Source: Candidatus Eiseniibacteriota bacterium
Lineage (GTDB): Bacteria; Orphanbacterota; Orphanbacteria; Orphanbacterales; Orphanbacteraceae
Assembly (NCBI GenBank): GCA_024276995.1
Contig: JAJRWB010000009.1
Coordinates: 14,020 to 78,019 of the forward strand
Direction: 5' to 3'
DNA: 64,000 nucleotides
The notes beneath the pieces were generated by a model. It made no database searches. It saw nothing but the letters and a program-made list of their open reading frames with translations, and was not told the DNA's origin. A program made the position numbers and the translations under genes. Shown piece after piece: positions 50,430 to 59,097 of this stretch; the stretch's first letter is position 1; each line of letters starts with the position of its first letter.

Positions 50430-51755
50430 ATGACGAAACGAGAAATCATGAAGTTGACGGAGAAATCGAACGTCCGTTTTCTCCGGCTCATGTTCACCGA
50501 CATCCACGGGATCAATAAGAACGTGGAGGTTCCCTACTCCCAGTTCGAGAAGGCGCTCGACGGGCAGATCCTCTTCGACGGTTCGTCGATCGAAGGATTT
50601 TCGCGCATCGAAGAATCGGACATGATCCTCCAGCCCGACCTGAGCACGTTCCGCGTCTTCTCCTGGCGGGCGAAAGAGACGTGGGCCACCGCCAGGCTGA
50701 TCTGCGACGTGGCGTACCCGGACGGGACCCCTTTCCCGGGATGCCCGCGGGGGGCGCTAAAGAGGGTGTGCGCCCTGGCCGCGAAGAAAGGTCTCCATAT
50801 GATGGCCGGCCCGGAGGCGGAGTTCTTCCTTCTGCCGAAGGACGGCGATGGACGGATTGTCGAGAAAACCCACGATTCGGGGGCCTACTTCGACCTCGCC
50901 CCCGTCGACCGTGGCGAGGAGGTGCGCCGGGATATCGTCCACCACCTCGAAACGATGGGCTTCGAGGTGGAGGCGGCCCATCACGAGGTCGCCCCGGGAC
51001 AACATGAAATCGACTTCAAATACGCCGACGCGGTAACCACGGCGGACAACCTGATGACGTTTCGTTTCATCGTCCGGAAGATCGCCAGCAAGCACGGCAT
51101 GCACGCCACGTTCATGCCGAAGCCGTTTTACGGGATGAACGGGTCGGGGATGCACACCCACCAGTCGCTCTTCCGCGGCGAGAAGAACGTATTCTACTCC
51201 GCCTCGTCCGAACACCGGCTCTCGAAGACGGCGCTCCATTATATCGGCGGTCTGCTGAAGCACGCCCGCGGATTCATTGCCATCACGAACCCGCTGGTAA
51301 ACTCGTATAAGCGTCTCGTGCCCGGCTTCGAGGCGCCCACCCACGTCGCGTGGTCGGAGCAGAACCGCTCCCCCCTCGTCCGCGTGCCGAATCGGAGGGG
51401 CGTCGGGACGCGGGTGGAGCTGAGGGTTCCCGATCCGAGCGCCAACCCGTATCTCGCCATGGCGGTGATGCTCCGCGCCGGCCTCGACGGCATTGAAAAG
51501 AAGATCGATCCGGGGCCGCCGGTGAACAAGAATATCTATCGCATGAGCGCCAGGGAACTGCGCCGATTCAAGGTGAGCGATCTGCCGATCGATCTTGGAG
51601 GCGCCGTCGTCGCGTTGCAGAAAGATCCGGTCATCATCGAGGCGCTCGGGACGCATATCGCCGAGCAGTATATCGAGGCGAAGCAGAAGGTGTGGATCGA
51701 GTATCTCTCTCAGGTGCACGACTGGGAGAGGGAGCGCTACCTGACGGCGTACTGA
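50430..51755 (+). CDS. glnA: type I glutamine synthetase
   Basis: ATP-dependent glutamate-ammonia ligase. 441 aa with N-terminal beta-grasp (RFLRLMFTDIHGINKNVEVP, DGSSIEGF) and catalytic core motifs: GPEAEFFLL, HHEVAPGQHEIDFKY (metal Glu residues), MNGSGMHTHQSL, and NRSPLVRVP. The length and lack of the 25-residue insertion fit the GSI-alpha type. A Tyr is present at the adenylylation region (KNIYRMS) but the motif is not canonical. SD GAAGGAGAAGG before the ATG. Stands alone ahead of a small transporter. Confidence 0.95.
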   Translation: MTKREIMKLTEKSNVRFLRLMFTDIHGINKNVEVPYSQFEKALDGQILFDGSSIEGFSRIEESDMILQPDLSTFRVFSWRAKETWATARLICDVAYPDGTPFPGCPRGALKRVCALAAKKGLHMMAGPEAEFFLLPKDGDGRIVEKTHDSGAYFDLAPVDRGEEVRRDIVHHLETMGFEVEAAHHEVAPGQHEIDFKYADAVTTADNLMTFRFIVRKIASKHGMHATFMPKPFYGMNGSGMHTHQSLFRGEKNVFYSASSEHRLSKTALHYIGGLLKHARGFIAITNPLVNSYKRLVPGFEAPTHVAWSEQNRSPLVRVPNRRGVGTRVELRVPDPSANPYLAMAVMLRAGLDGIEKKIDPGPPVNKNIYRMSARELRRFKVSDLPIDLGGAVVALQKDPVIIEALGTHIAEQYIEAKQKVWIEYLSQVHDWERERYLTAY

Positions 51756-51860
51756 TCGGCGCACCGGCCGGCGTCGGGCCGGGAGAAAGAGGGGCGACCG
51801 GAGGCGCCGTTCCTGGTAGGATGAATGGCGCGGCGATCCGCTGCGGAAAGGTCGGTTCCC

Positions 51861-52223
51861 ATGGTCTCGGATCTGTCGATGATCCTCCTGTGCGTATTCC
51901 TGCAGTCGGTCGGGCAGCTCAGTCTCAAGTACGGCATGGGCTCCACCGGGCCGATCACGTCGTCCCACACGACCCGGAAGGTGGCGGTGTCCTTCCTCAA
52001 CCCGTTCGTGCTTCTCGGATTTTTCCTCTTCGGCGCCACGTCGCTCCTGTGGATCGTCGTGCTCTCCCGGGTGGAAGTGAGCTGGGCGTTTCCCATGGTG
52101 AGCCTCGGTTACGTCGTCGTGCTCATTGCATCGCGTTTCCTCCTCGGCGAGGACGTCGGCCGCGTGCGCTTTCTCGGCACGCTGGTGATCTGTCTCGGCG
52201 TGGTCCTCGTCTCCCGGACATGA
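51861..52223 (+). CDS. small four-helix transporter of the SMR/EamA superfamily
   Basis: 120 aa with four predicted transmembrane helices (about 5-22, 45-65, 67-88, 98-118), the size and shape of small multidrug resistance or half-EamA proteins such as ArnE/ArnF and related flippases. Motif LQSVGQLSLKYGMG in helix 1 resembles the EamA repeat; no SMR Glu14 equivalent is evident, so a lipid-linked or metabolite substrate is more likely than cationic drugs. ATG 51861 begins the helix-1 reading; the stop overlaps the sulfatase start by 4 nt. Confidence 0.68.
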   Translation: MVSDLSMILLCVFLQSVGQLSLKYGMGSTGPITSSHTTRKVAVSFLNPFVLLGFFLFGATSLLWIVVLSRVEVSWAFPMVSLGYVVVLIASRFLLGEDVGRVRFLGTLVICLGVVLVSRT

Positions 52224-53635
52224 CCTTCTTCCCGGCGGCGGTTCGCGCGACGCTCGCCGGCGTCGCGGCGCTCTTTCTCCTCGGGTGCGGTAACGGCCGC
52301 CGGGGCGATCGCGCCGATGAACCACCGAACATGATCCTTTTTCTCGTCGATGATCTCGGCTGGAACGATGTCGGCTACCACGGTTCCGACATCAACACCC
52401 CCCGCATCGATGCTCTCGTGAGCGAGGGGATCGAACTCGATCATTTCTACACCGCACCGGTCTGTTCCCCCACCCGCGCCGGTGTTCTGACGGGACGCTA
52501 CCCGATTCGTTTCGGCCTGCAGCGGAACGTGATCCGTCCATGGGACGGGGCGGGGCTTCCCGCTTCGGAAACCACCCTTCCCGAAATACTCGCCTCCGCC
52601 GGGTATCGCCGCCGGGGGATCATCGGGAAATGGCATCTCGGCATGGCGAAGGGGGAGTACCATCCCCTTCGCAGCGGCTTCACCAGTTTCTACGGGCAGT
52701 ACAGCGGCGGGATCGATTATTTTACCCATAAGGTCATGAGGGAACTCGACTGGCATAGGGACTTCGAAACATCGAACGACACCGGCTATACCACCGATTT
52801 GCTCGCGGCCGAGGCGATCCGATTCATCGAGGACGCGAAAGGGAAGGGACCGTTCTTCCTCTATCTCCCGTTCAACGCTCCCCACATTCCGCTCGGCGCG
52901 AAGAAAGAAGATCTGGCGCGATACCCTTCGCTTCAAGGTTCGCGCCGCACCTACGCCGCCATGGTTTCCTCCCTCGACGATGCCGTCGGAAGGATCCTCG
53001 ACACCCTCGACCGCCTTGATCTCGCCCGGTCGACGGTGGTGGTCTTTGCGAGCGACAACGGCGGCCACCATAAGGTTGCGGCGAGCAACGCGCCGCTTCA
53101 GGGGGGGAAAGGATCGCTTCATGAAGGAGGGATCCGTGTTCCCGCCGCGATCCGTTGGACCGGGCGGATTCCCGCAGGGGAGAAAGTGGAGGCGGTCACC
53201 GCCTACATCGACCTCCTACCCACTCTTCTCGGTCTCGCCGGAATCGATGTGCCGGCCGGCGCGGCCCTCGACGGCGTCGATTTCTCGAAGGTCTTTACTG
53301 CCGCCGCGCCGCCGCCTCCGCGCGATTTCTATTCCTACTTCGTCGGTCTCGGCGGAAGGGAAAGCATGGCGATCCACTCCGGCGGCTGGAAATACCTTTA
53401 CATCCGTCCTTTCGCCGGTTCGCCGAACGGAAACGCGAAGGAGGAACGGTACCTCTACCGAATCGATGCCGACCCGCAGGAGAGGCACAACGTGATCGAC
53501 GAACATCCCGATCTGGCGGCAAAGCTCGAGAAGAAGGTTCTCGACTTCGTCGCGTCCCGCCCCGAGGGAGGAGTTTCACTCGAGGGGAGTCCCCCCCCCG
53601 GCTGGAAACCGCCGAAAGAGTGGCGCCATCCCTGA
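52220..53635 (+). CDS. sulfatase lipoprotein (arylsulfatase family)
   Basis: 471 aa with lipobox LLGC (Cys near residue 23), so probably periplasmic and membrane-anchored. Metal Asp pair in NMILFLVDDLGWNDVGYHG, and the C-x-P-x-R sulfatase motif CSPTRAGVLTGRYP with Cys82 as the formylglycine precursor. Downstream motifs GKWHLGM and FASDNGGHH are also canonical, so catalysis looks intact. Formylglycine formation needs an FGE or anSME maturase, not encoded here. Start overlaps the transporter (ATGA). Confidence 0.93.
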   Translation: MTFFPAAVRATLAGVAALFLLGCGNGRRGDRADEPPNMILFLVDDLGWNDVGYHGSDINTPRIDALVSEGIELDHFYTAPVCSPTRAGVLTGRYPIRFGLQRNVIRPWDGAGLPASETTLPEILASAGYRRRGIIGKWHLGMAKGEYHPLRSGFTSFYGQYSGGIDYFTHKVMRELDWHRDFETSNDTGYTTDLLAAEAIRFIEDAKGKGPFFLYLPFNAPHIPLGAKKEDLARYPSLQGSRRTYAAMVSSLDDAVGRILDTLDRLDLARSTVVVFASDNGGHHKVAASNAPLQGGKGSLHEGGIRVPAAIRWTGRIPAGEKVEAVTAYIDLLPTLLGLAGIDVPAGAALDGVDFSKVFTAAAPPPPRDFYSYFVGLGGRESMAIHSGGWKYLYIRPFAGSPNGNAKEERYLYRIDADPQERHNVIDEHPDLAAKLEKKVLDFVASRPEGGVSLEGSPPPGWKPPKEWRHP

Positions 53636-53721
53636 TCGCCGCTGCCGGCGGGACGGGTTCGTACCGGCCTTCGGCGAAGGCGCTTCGAACCGTTGTGACG
53701 AAGACCCATGAAGAGATCGCT

Positions 53722-55539
53722 TTACGTCTTTCGTTTCATCATCAGAATGCCGAAGCCGGGATGGAGGAGTGGGCGGTCGCCGAAGAGCGCCGCATCGACG
53801 TAATTTTCATTGACCCATTTCATGATGCGACTGCCGAAGCGGTAGTCGGTGCCGAAATAGCTCACTCCGAATTCCCCCGACTCGACGTGGACGACGGCGA
53901 TGAAATCGGGCGGCTTTCGCCGCATCGCCTCCAGGATCGTCTTTTCTCCGTACAGGAGAATCTCCGTCATGCTGATCTGGATGTACGGCGTCGGGTTCGC
54001 TCGCCGGACGAGGTAATTCAGGATCACCCCCTGGGGAAGCGCCATCAGCGTCGATCCCTCGGGGATGTTCTCCTCCATCCAGTCGAGGGCGTTCCTCACG
54101 ACCCACCCGGTGCCGGTGGTTTCCGGGCCGTAGTGGAGAATCGTGTCGGGAGCGCGTCCGACGGGATAGTCCTTCAGCCTGTAGATCGCGTTCGACGAAC
54201 GGAAGAGATTGAACGCCAGGGCGATCAGCACGATCGACGCCAGCGTGTGGAAGAGATCGCCGCCGTCGATGCGTCGCTGCAGATACCGGAGGAGAACGAC
54301 GACGAGCACCGACATCGCCGGCGAGGCGAGGTAGAAGCCGTAGTGGGCGAAGCGGACGTTGAGCACCACCTTTCCGAGAAGGCCGAGGGCGAACACGGTG
54401 AAGGCGGTGAGAACGATGAACCGGGCGTCCTCATTTCCGGCGGTGCGCCCGCGGAATGCCTTGACGAGGAAGAGAACCGCCGCTGCGGCGAGAAGGAGCG
54501 GAAGGCCGAAGGAGATCCTCTCCAGCCCGAGGCGTGGAGAGAGCGCGAGGATCGCCGTGCCGGCGAGAAGGACGAGGAGGGTGCGAAGCACCTTCCTTCC
54601 CCGGGTAAGCCGTACCGCCAGCACACCGGCGCCGATTGCCGTGATGGTGACGGCGGCGGAAAGAAACATGCGTACCGCGTGGGCGATGGGGGCATCGGTC
54701 CCCATGGTGGCGAGGTAGAAAGGACTCTTCGCCACGCTGCTCGCCGACAGCGTATGCCACGATCCGATCGTCCCGTGAAACGCTTCGAGAGGGGACATGC
54801 CCGCCGCGATGAATCGCAGCCAATAGAGAAGTGGGGGAAACGCGGCGCACGCGGCGAAGAGGAGTGTGCCCCGCGCGATTCTCATTCTCCGGCCGCGGTG
54901 AAGAACGAAGAGGAGACCGAAGAGTGTGGCCGCCGCGGCGAACGAGGCGAAGGCGATCTCCGCCCGCGTGAGAAACACGAGACCGAAGGCGATGCCGGCG
55001 CCCGCGGCGCTCCGTGTTCCGCCGAGCGTCGCGTACCGTTCGAGGAGGAGGAGCATCACGAGCGCGAGGAGCGTCCCGTGGGTGCACTCGTGCGTGAACG
55101 GGGCGACGAAGTTGTAGTTCGCCACGCCTTGGTACTGGGAAAAGGCGAACACGACGAGGAAGAAGAGCGCCGCGGCGAGGGCGGTGAAACGGTCGGAAAG
55201 CCGGTCGACGAGATTGTAAAGAAGAAGGACGATTCCCGCGAGGATCACGAGATTCGAAAAAACCAGCACCCGCAGCGACGGGCCGAAAACGCGGAAGAGA
55301 AGGGCGTTGAAATCGGGGGAGAGGGGACCGTAGATGTAGGCGATGTCTCTTTGGAGAACCTTGCCGAGGGAGAGCTGCCACGGGATGTACAGCTCGTGGC
55401 CGAAGTCGACGAGAAGGTCGGGCCACTTTCCCCAGCTCCACCGGGTGAGACCGGCGAAGAGCGCGCCGAGGAGAAGGGCGTCGAGAATCCTCGGCGGCCC
55501 GGACGGTTTTTCGGCGGCTCTTTCCGGTGGCGGCATCAT
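53722..55539 (-). CDS. polytopic membrane protein, glycosyltransferase-like
   Basis: 605 aa with about 10-12 transmembrane helices over residues 20-430 and a soluble periplasmic C-terminal domain (about 440-605) with alternating strands (IPEGSTLMALPQGVILNYLV; KPPDFIAVVHVESGEFGVSY). The layout resembles GT-C glycosyltransferases or oligosaccharide membrane enzymes; the first loop (GHELYIPWQLSLGKVLQRDI) carries acidic residues that could be catalytic. No specific family can be named. Isolated gene between a sulfatase (convergent) and a zinc-ribbon gene (divergent). Confidence 0.55.
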   Translation of the reverse strand: MMPPPERAAEKPSGPPRILDALLLGALFAGLTRWSWGKWPDLLVDFGHELYIPWQLSLGKVLQRDIAYIYGPLSPDFNALLFRVFGPSLRVLVFSNLVILAGIVLLLYNLVDRLSDRFTALAAALFFLVVFAFSQYQGVANYNFVAPFTHECTHGTLLALVMLLLLERYATLGGTRSAAGAGIAFGLVFLTRAEIAFASFAAAATLFGLLFVLHRGRRMRIARGTLLFAACAAFPPLLYWLRFIAAGMSPLEAFHGTIGSWHTLSASSVAKSPFYLATMGTDAPIAHAVRMFLSAAVTITAIGAGVLAVRLTRGRKVLRTLLVLLAGTAILALSPRLGLERISFGLPLLLAAAAVLFLVKAFRGRTAGNEDARFIVLTAFTVFALGLLGKVVLNVRFAHYGFYLASPAMSVLVVVLLRYLQRRIDGGDLFHTLASIVLIALAFNLFRSSNAIYRLKDYPVGRAPDTILHYGPETTGTGWVVRNALDWMEENIPEGSTLMALPQGVILNYLVRRANPTPYIQISMTEILLYGEKTILEAMRRKPPDFIAVVHVESGEFGVSYFGTDYRFGSRIMKWVNENYVDAALFGDRPLLHPGFGILMMKRKT

Positions 55540-55634
55540 CGCGCTCTCCCTTTCACGGCCCGATCATAGCCGATCGGCCGCGGTGAATGAAGGGAAGTGG
55601 GGCGTGAAAGAGGATGTCCCGTTGTTCGCGCCGG

Positions 55635-55663
55635 TTGCCAGCGCCTGGACAGAGCATTATAAT
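55635..55663 (+). promoter_or_regulatory. sigma70-type promoter for the zinc-ribbon gene
   Basis: TTGCCA (55635-55640), 17-nt spacer, perfect TATAAT (55658-55663), the same pair and spacing as at 44364-44392. Predicted start about 55670. Confidence 0.65.
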
Positions 55664-55709
55664 TGAGAAGTCGCGCGCCGATTCCGCAACCCGTGACATC
55701 GGGGGGACC

Positions 55710-56558
55710 ATGCCGGAGAAAAACTGTCCCGTCTGCAATCTCGTCCTTGGCGGCGAAGAGAACTACTGTTCCCGTTGCGGCAATTCGTTGAGAAACGGGC
55801 GGGGTCGGAGGGGGGAGCCCGCGCCGCCCCGGTGGCTCGAAATCGAGTTCCAGGAGAGCCGGTCGCCGAGCTACAACACGGCACTCGATCTTTGCATGGG
55901 CAATCCCCATTACCGTTCCTTCGAGAGGAACGGACTGAAGATTCATCGCGCCGGGTACCGCGCCGAGGAAGCGAAAGATTTCCTCCGCCTCGCCAACCTC
56001 GTGCGCGGCTGGAAATCGTTTCGGCTGTTCGTCGACGGCCGGGAGGAAACGTGGCGTTCCTTCTTCTACGGCGGCTACTACTGTTTCGAGGATCGAGACT
56101 CGAGTCCGAGCTGCAACCAGTACTGCTACGGCGAGAGCAGCGAGTGGTTCAACTGGTGGGGATGCCACCGCCTCGGTTTCGGCTTTTACAATGAGGAAGA
56201 CTGGCTTCGATCGGGGAAGATGACCGATGACGATATCTTCATTCCCGACAAGGATCGGATCAAGCGACTCCTCCTATCGAGGGCGCGGTCGCACCGCTTC
56301 TGTCCGATTATGAACACCGAGGCGATCCTGAAGAGGGTCGACGCGCTCCCCGACCGGATCGATCCGAGGGCGAACCCCGACTGGGAATTCTACTTCATCG
56401 ACTGGCGCGACGAGCCGGGGGCTCCGCCGGCGGCGGCGGTGCCGGTCTGCTCGCCCAGGTCGCTCCTCGTCTCCAGCCTCGTCCCGCCCGACGTGGTGGT
56501 GCCCAATCCCCCCGACCGGGGCGCCTGGAGTCCGGGGGGACCGCCGGGGTTCGAATAG
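55710..56558 (+). CDS. zinc-ribbon protein of unknown function
   Basis: 282 aa. An N-terminal zinc ribbon (CPVC...CSRC within residues 5-28) is followed by an unrecognised domain rich in aromatic residues and cysteines (YYCFEDRDSSPSCNQYCYGE, WFNWWGCHRLGFGFYNEEDW). A Pro-rich C-terminal tail (about 240-282) follows. No transmembrane helix or signal peptide. G-rich SD directly before ATG 55710. Strong promoter upstream but no partner genes, so no function can be assigned. Confidence 0.72.
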   Translation: MPEKNCPVCNLVLGGEENYCSRCGNSLRNGRGRRGEPAPPRWLEIEFQESRSPSYNTALDLCMGNPHYRSFERNGLKIHRAGYRAEEAKDFLRLANLVRGWKSFRLFVDGREETWRSFFYGGYYCFEDRDSSPSCNQYCYGESSEWFNWWGCHRLGFGFYNEEDWLRSGKMTDDDIFIPDKDRIKRLLLSRARSHRFCPIMNTEAILKRVDALPDRIDPRANPDWEFYFIDWRDEPGAPPAAAVPVCSPRSLLVSSLVPPDVVVPNPPDRGAWSPGGPPGFE

Positions 56559-56594
56559 GGGGGGGCGGGTCGATTCGGTCGAGCTTTGCGCCGA

Positions 56595-57878
56595 TCACTC
56601 GTGGCGAAGCGCCTCGATCGGATCCATCCTCGCCGCCCGGTTCGCCGGGTAGATACCGAACACGAGGCCGATCGCCGCGGAAAAGAGCACCGCCACCACG
56701 ATCCAGAACGGGGAGATCCGCCAGGGGAATCCGAACGAACGCGACACGCCCCACGCGGCCGACAGTCCCGTCGCCACGCCGAGAATACCGCCGATGCCCG
56801 TGAGCAGCACCGCCTCGGTGAGGAACTGCTGGAGCACGTCGCGCCGCCTGGCGCCGAGGGAGATCCTCAAGCCGACTTCGCGCGTCCTCTCGGTGACCGA
56901 AACGAGCATGATGTTCATCACGCCGATTCCTCCCACGAGAAGGCCGATCGACGAGATCACCACGAGGACGATGCCTACGGCGCCGGTTACCCGGCGCACC
57001 GTGCCAACGAATGCCTCCGAGCTGAGCACGGCGAAGTCGTTGTCGCTTCCGGGCGCGAGCCGGCGCGACCGGCGGAGCGCCTCCTCGATCTGCCGGGCGC
57101 ACTCGTCGATCGATCGGCCCTCGCGTATGGAAACGACGATCTGCCCTTCATCGTCGCGCTGCATCAGGTCTTTCCGGTACGTCGTGTACGGGATGAGCGC
57201 GAAGTTGTCCCCCATGCTTCCGACGATCGATTTCCTCCGCTCGATGGTGCCCACCACGGTGTATTCCCGGGGACCGATGCGCACCGACGCGCCCACCGGA
57301 TCGGTGTTGGGAAAGAGATCCTTCGCCGGACCCCAGGCGAGAACGACCACCGCCTTTCGATGGAGCACCTCCTCTTCGTTGAAGTAGCGGCCGTTGTCGA
57401 TTTCGAACGGATGGATGCGGGGAAACTTCTCGCTCGTTCCGGCGAGAGAGAGCGCCTGGGTCTTCTCCGATCCCCGGGTGAGCCGCCAGAGGCGCCCCTG
57501 CCGCGGGCTGTATCGGAAGTCGACATCCTTTGCCGCGTCGCACTGTTTCGCCACTTCTTCCGCATCCCGGGGAGTGATCGCCTTGCGGGCGAGCACGGCG
57601 GCGCTTCCGGGCGCCTCGCTCAGGACGTCGTAGCGGGTGACGCTGATATACGGCTGGTCCGCCGCGGTGAAATCGTCCTCGATCTTTTCGCCCAGCCCCA
57701 GAAGGATCGCCACCACGGCGAGGATCGCCGCCACACCGATCGCCACGCCGAGAATGAGAAGGCCGGAGCGGAGGCGCCGCCCGCGGATCACATCGATCGC
57801 CTGTCTCGCATTCTCCATCAGCAGCGCCGACCGTTCGAACCGGTTTTCCCGCCCCGCGATCGAGGGTCTCTCACTCAT
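56595..57878 (-). CDS. MacB-type ABC transporter permease, second copy
   Basis: 427 aa: N-terminal transmembrane helix (about 47-68), large MacB periplasmic domain (about 75-290), then three C-terminal helices with the FtsX core (SIGLLVGGIGVMNIMLVSVT; ERTREVGLRISLGARRRDVL). Ends with the MacB-type tail PANRAARMDPIEALRHE. ATG 57878 overlaps the preceding gene's stop. It lacks its own ATP-binding domain. Together with the membrane fusion protein it should form a MacAB-like exporter or LolCDE-like extractor. Confidence 0.9.
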   Translation of the reverse strand: MSERPSIAGRENRFERSALLMENARQAIDVIRGRRLRSGLLILGVAIGVAAILAVVAILLGLGEKIEDDFTAADQPYISVTRYDVLSEAPGSAAVLARKAITPRDAEEVAKQCDAAKDVDFRYSPRQGRLWRLTRGSEKTQALSLAGTSEKFPRIHPFEIDNGRYFNEEEVLHRKAVVVLAWGPAKDLFPNTDPVGASVRIGPREYTVVGTIERRKSIVGSMGDNFALIPYTTYRKDLMQRDDEGQIVVSIREGRSIDECARQIEEALRRSRRLAPGSDNDFAVLSSEAFVGTVRRVTGAVGIVLVVISSIGLLVGGIGVMNIMLVSVTERTREVGLRISLGARRRDVLQQFLTEAVLLTGIGGILGVATGLSAAWGVSRSFGFPWRISPFWIVVAVLFSAAIGLVFGIYPANRAARMDPIEALRHE

Positions 57879-59097
57879 GGCGAAGCGCCTCCACCGGGTC
57901 GAGAAGGGCCGCACGGTTCGCCGGGTAGGTGCCGAAGAGGACGCCCACCACGAGGGTCATCACGAGCCCGGCGACGATCGACCACGGTTCCACGGCGCTC
58001 GGCAACGGCGTGAAGAACGAGATCGTCGCCGCGACGGCGAAACCGAGGCTCACCCCCACGATGCCCCCGACGATCGAGAGGGTGACCGACTCGGCGAGGA
58101 ACTGCGCCAGGATGTCCGATCGCTTCGCCCCGAGCGCTTTACGAAGGCCCACTTCGCGGGTCCGCTCGGTCACCGCCACGAGCATGACGTTCATCAGCAC
58201 CACCCCGCCCACGAGGAGCGAGATCGACGCCAGCCCGACGAGGGCGCGAAAGATCGCCCTGGAAATCCCTTTCCAGAGGTTGAGGAACCGGTCGGATGTG
58301 ATCAGGGCGAAGTCGTCCTCGTCGGCCGGTTTCAGGCGATGGCGTACCCGCATGATATTTCGCAGTTCCTCCCGGAGGGCTTCCACGCCGGCGGGCGTTT
58401 CCGCGCGGAACTTGATCTGCAGGTCGTTCGACCTTCCGAATACCTTCTCGAAGGCGGTGAGGGGAACGATGACGAAGCGGTCGCGGCTCACGCCGAACCG
58501 GGCGGGCCGGGCCTCGCCGACGCCGATCACACGGAAGTGTTTCCCCCCGATCTTGATCATCCTGCCGATCGGATCGACGGCGGGGAAGAGCTTTGTCGCG
58601 ATCTCGTCGCCCAGGAGCGCCACCGACCGATTGCGCCGCACGTCGAGAGGGGAGATGTTTCTTCCCGCGCGCAGCGGGATATTCTCGATGACCACCGCCC
58701 CTTCGGTTCTTCCTTCCACGACGATCTCGCGCACCGCCCGGTTTCCGGACCGGATCTCCGCCGTCCGCCTCGCGATCACGTCGCGCTCCACGGCGGGCGG
58801 AAATCGCCGGGAAAGATCCTGGTAATCCTTCCAGCGAAGCCGTGGATTATGACGGTACGCCTGGATGAACCGGTCGAGGTCGGTCAGCATTTCGAAAGGG
58901 TCGAGCCTGCCGAGGGTGACCACATTCGATCCTTCATGAACGATCTCTTCGCGGGTAAACAGATCGATGCCGTCGAGAAGGGAGACCACCGCGATCACCG
59001 CCATGGTGCCCACGATGTTGCCCAGGAGGGTAAGGAAAGTGCGAAGCTTGTTCTCTCGAAGAGCACGCAGGGCGATGCGGACTCCCTCGAGGGTCAC
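57871..59097 (-). CDS. MacB-type ABC transporter permease, first copy
   Basis: 408 aa; same architecture: helix about 20-42, MacB periplasmic domain (45-280), then FtsX core (ISLLVGGVVLMNVMLVAVTE; RTREVGLRKALGAKRSDILA) and the PANRAALLDPVEALRHE tail. Closely similar to the second copy, suggesting a heterodimer formed by duplication. No ATPase gene lies next to it. Overlaps the fusion protein by 4 nt and the second permease by 8 nt. Confidence 0.9.
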   Translation of the reverse strand: MTLEGVRIALRALRENKLRTFLTLLGNIVGTMAVIAVVSLLDGIDLFTREEIVHEGSNVVTLGRLDPFEMLTDLDRFIQAYRHNPRLRWKDYQDLSRRFPPAVERDVIARRTAEIRSGNRAVREIVVEGRTEGAVVIENIPLRAGRNISPLDVRRNRSVALLGDEIATKLFPAVDPIGRMIKIGGKHFRVIGVGEARPARFGVSRDRFVIVPLTAFEKVFGRSNDLQIKFRAETPAGVEALREELRNIMRVRHRLKPADEDDFALITSDRFLNLWKGISRAIFRALVGLASISLLVGGVVLMNVMLVAVTERTREVGLRKALGAKRSDILAQFLAESVTLSIVGGIVGVSLGFAVAATISFFTPLPSAVEPWSIVAGLVMTLVVGVLFGTYPANRAALLDPVEALRHE

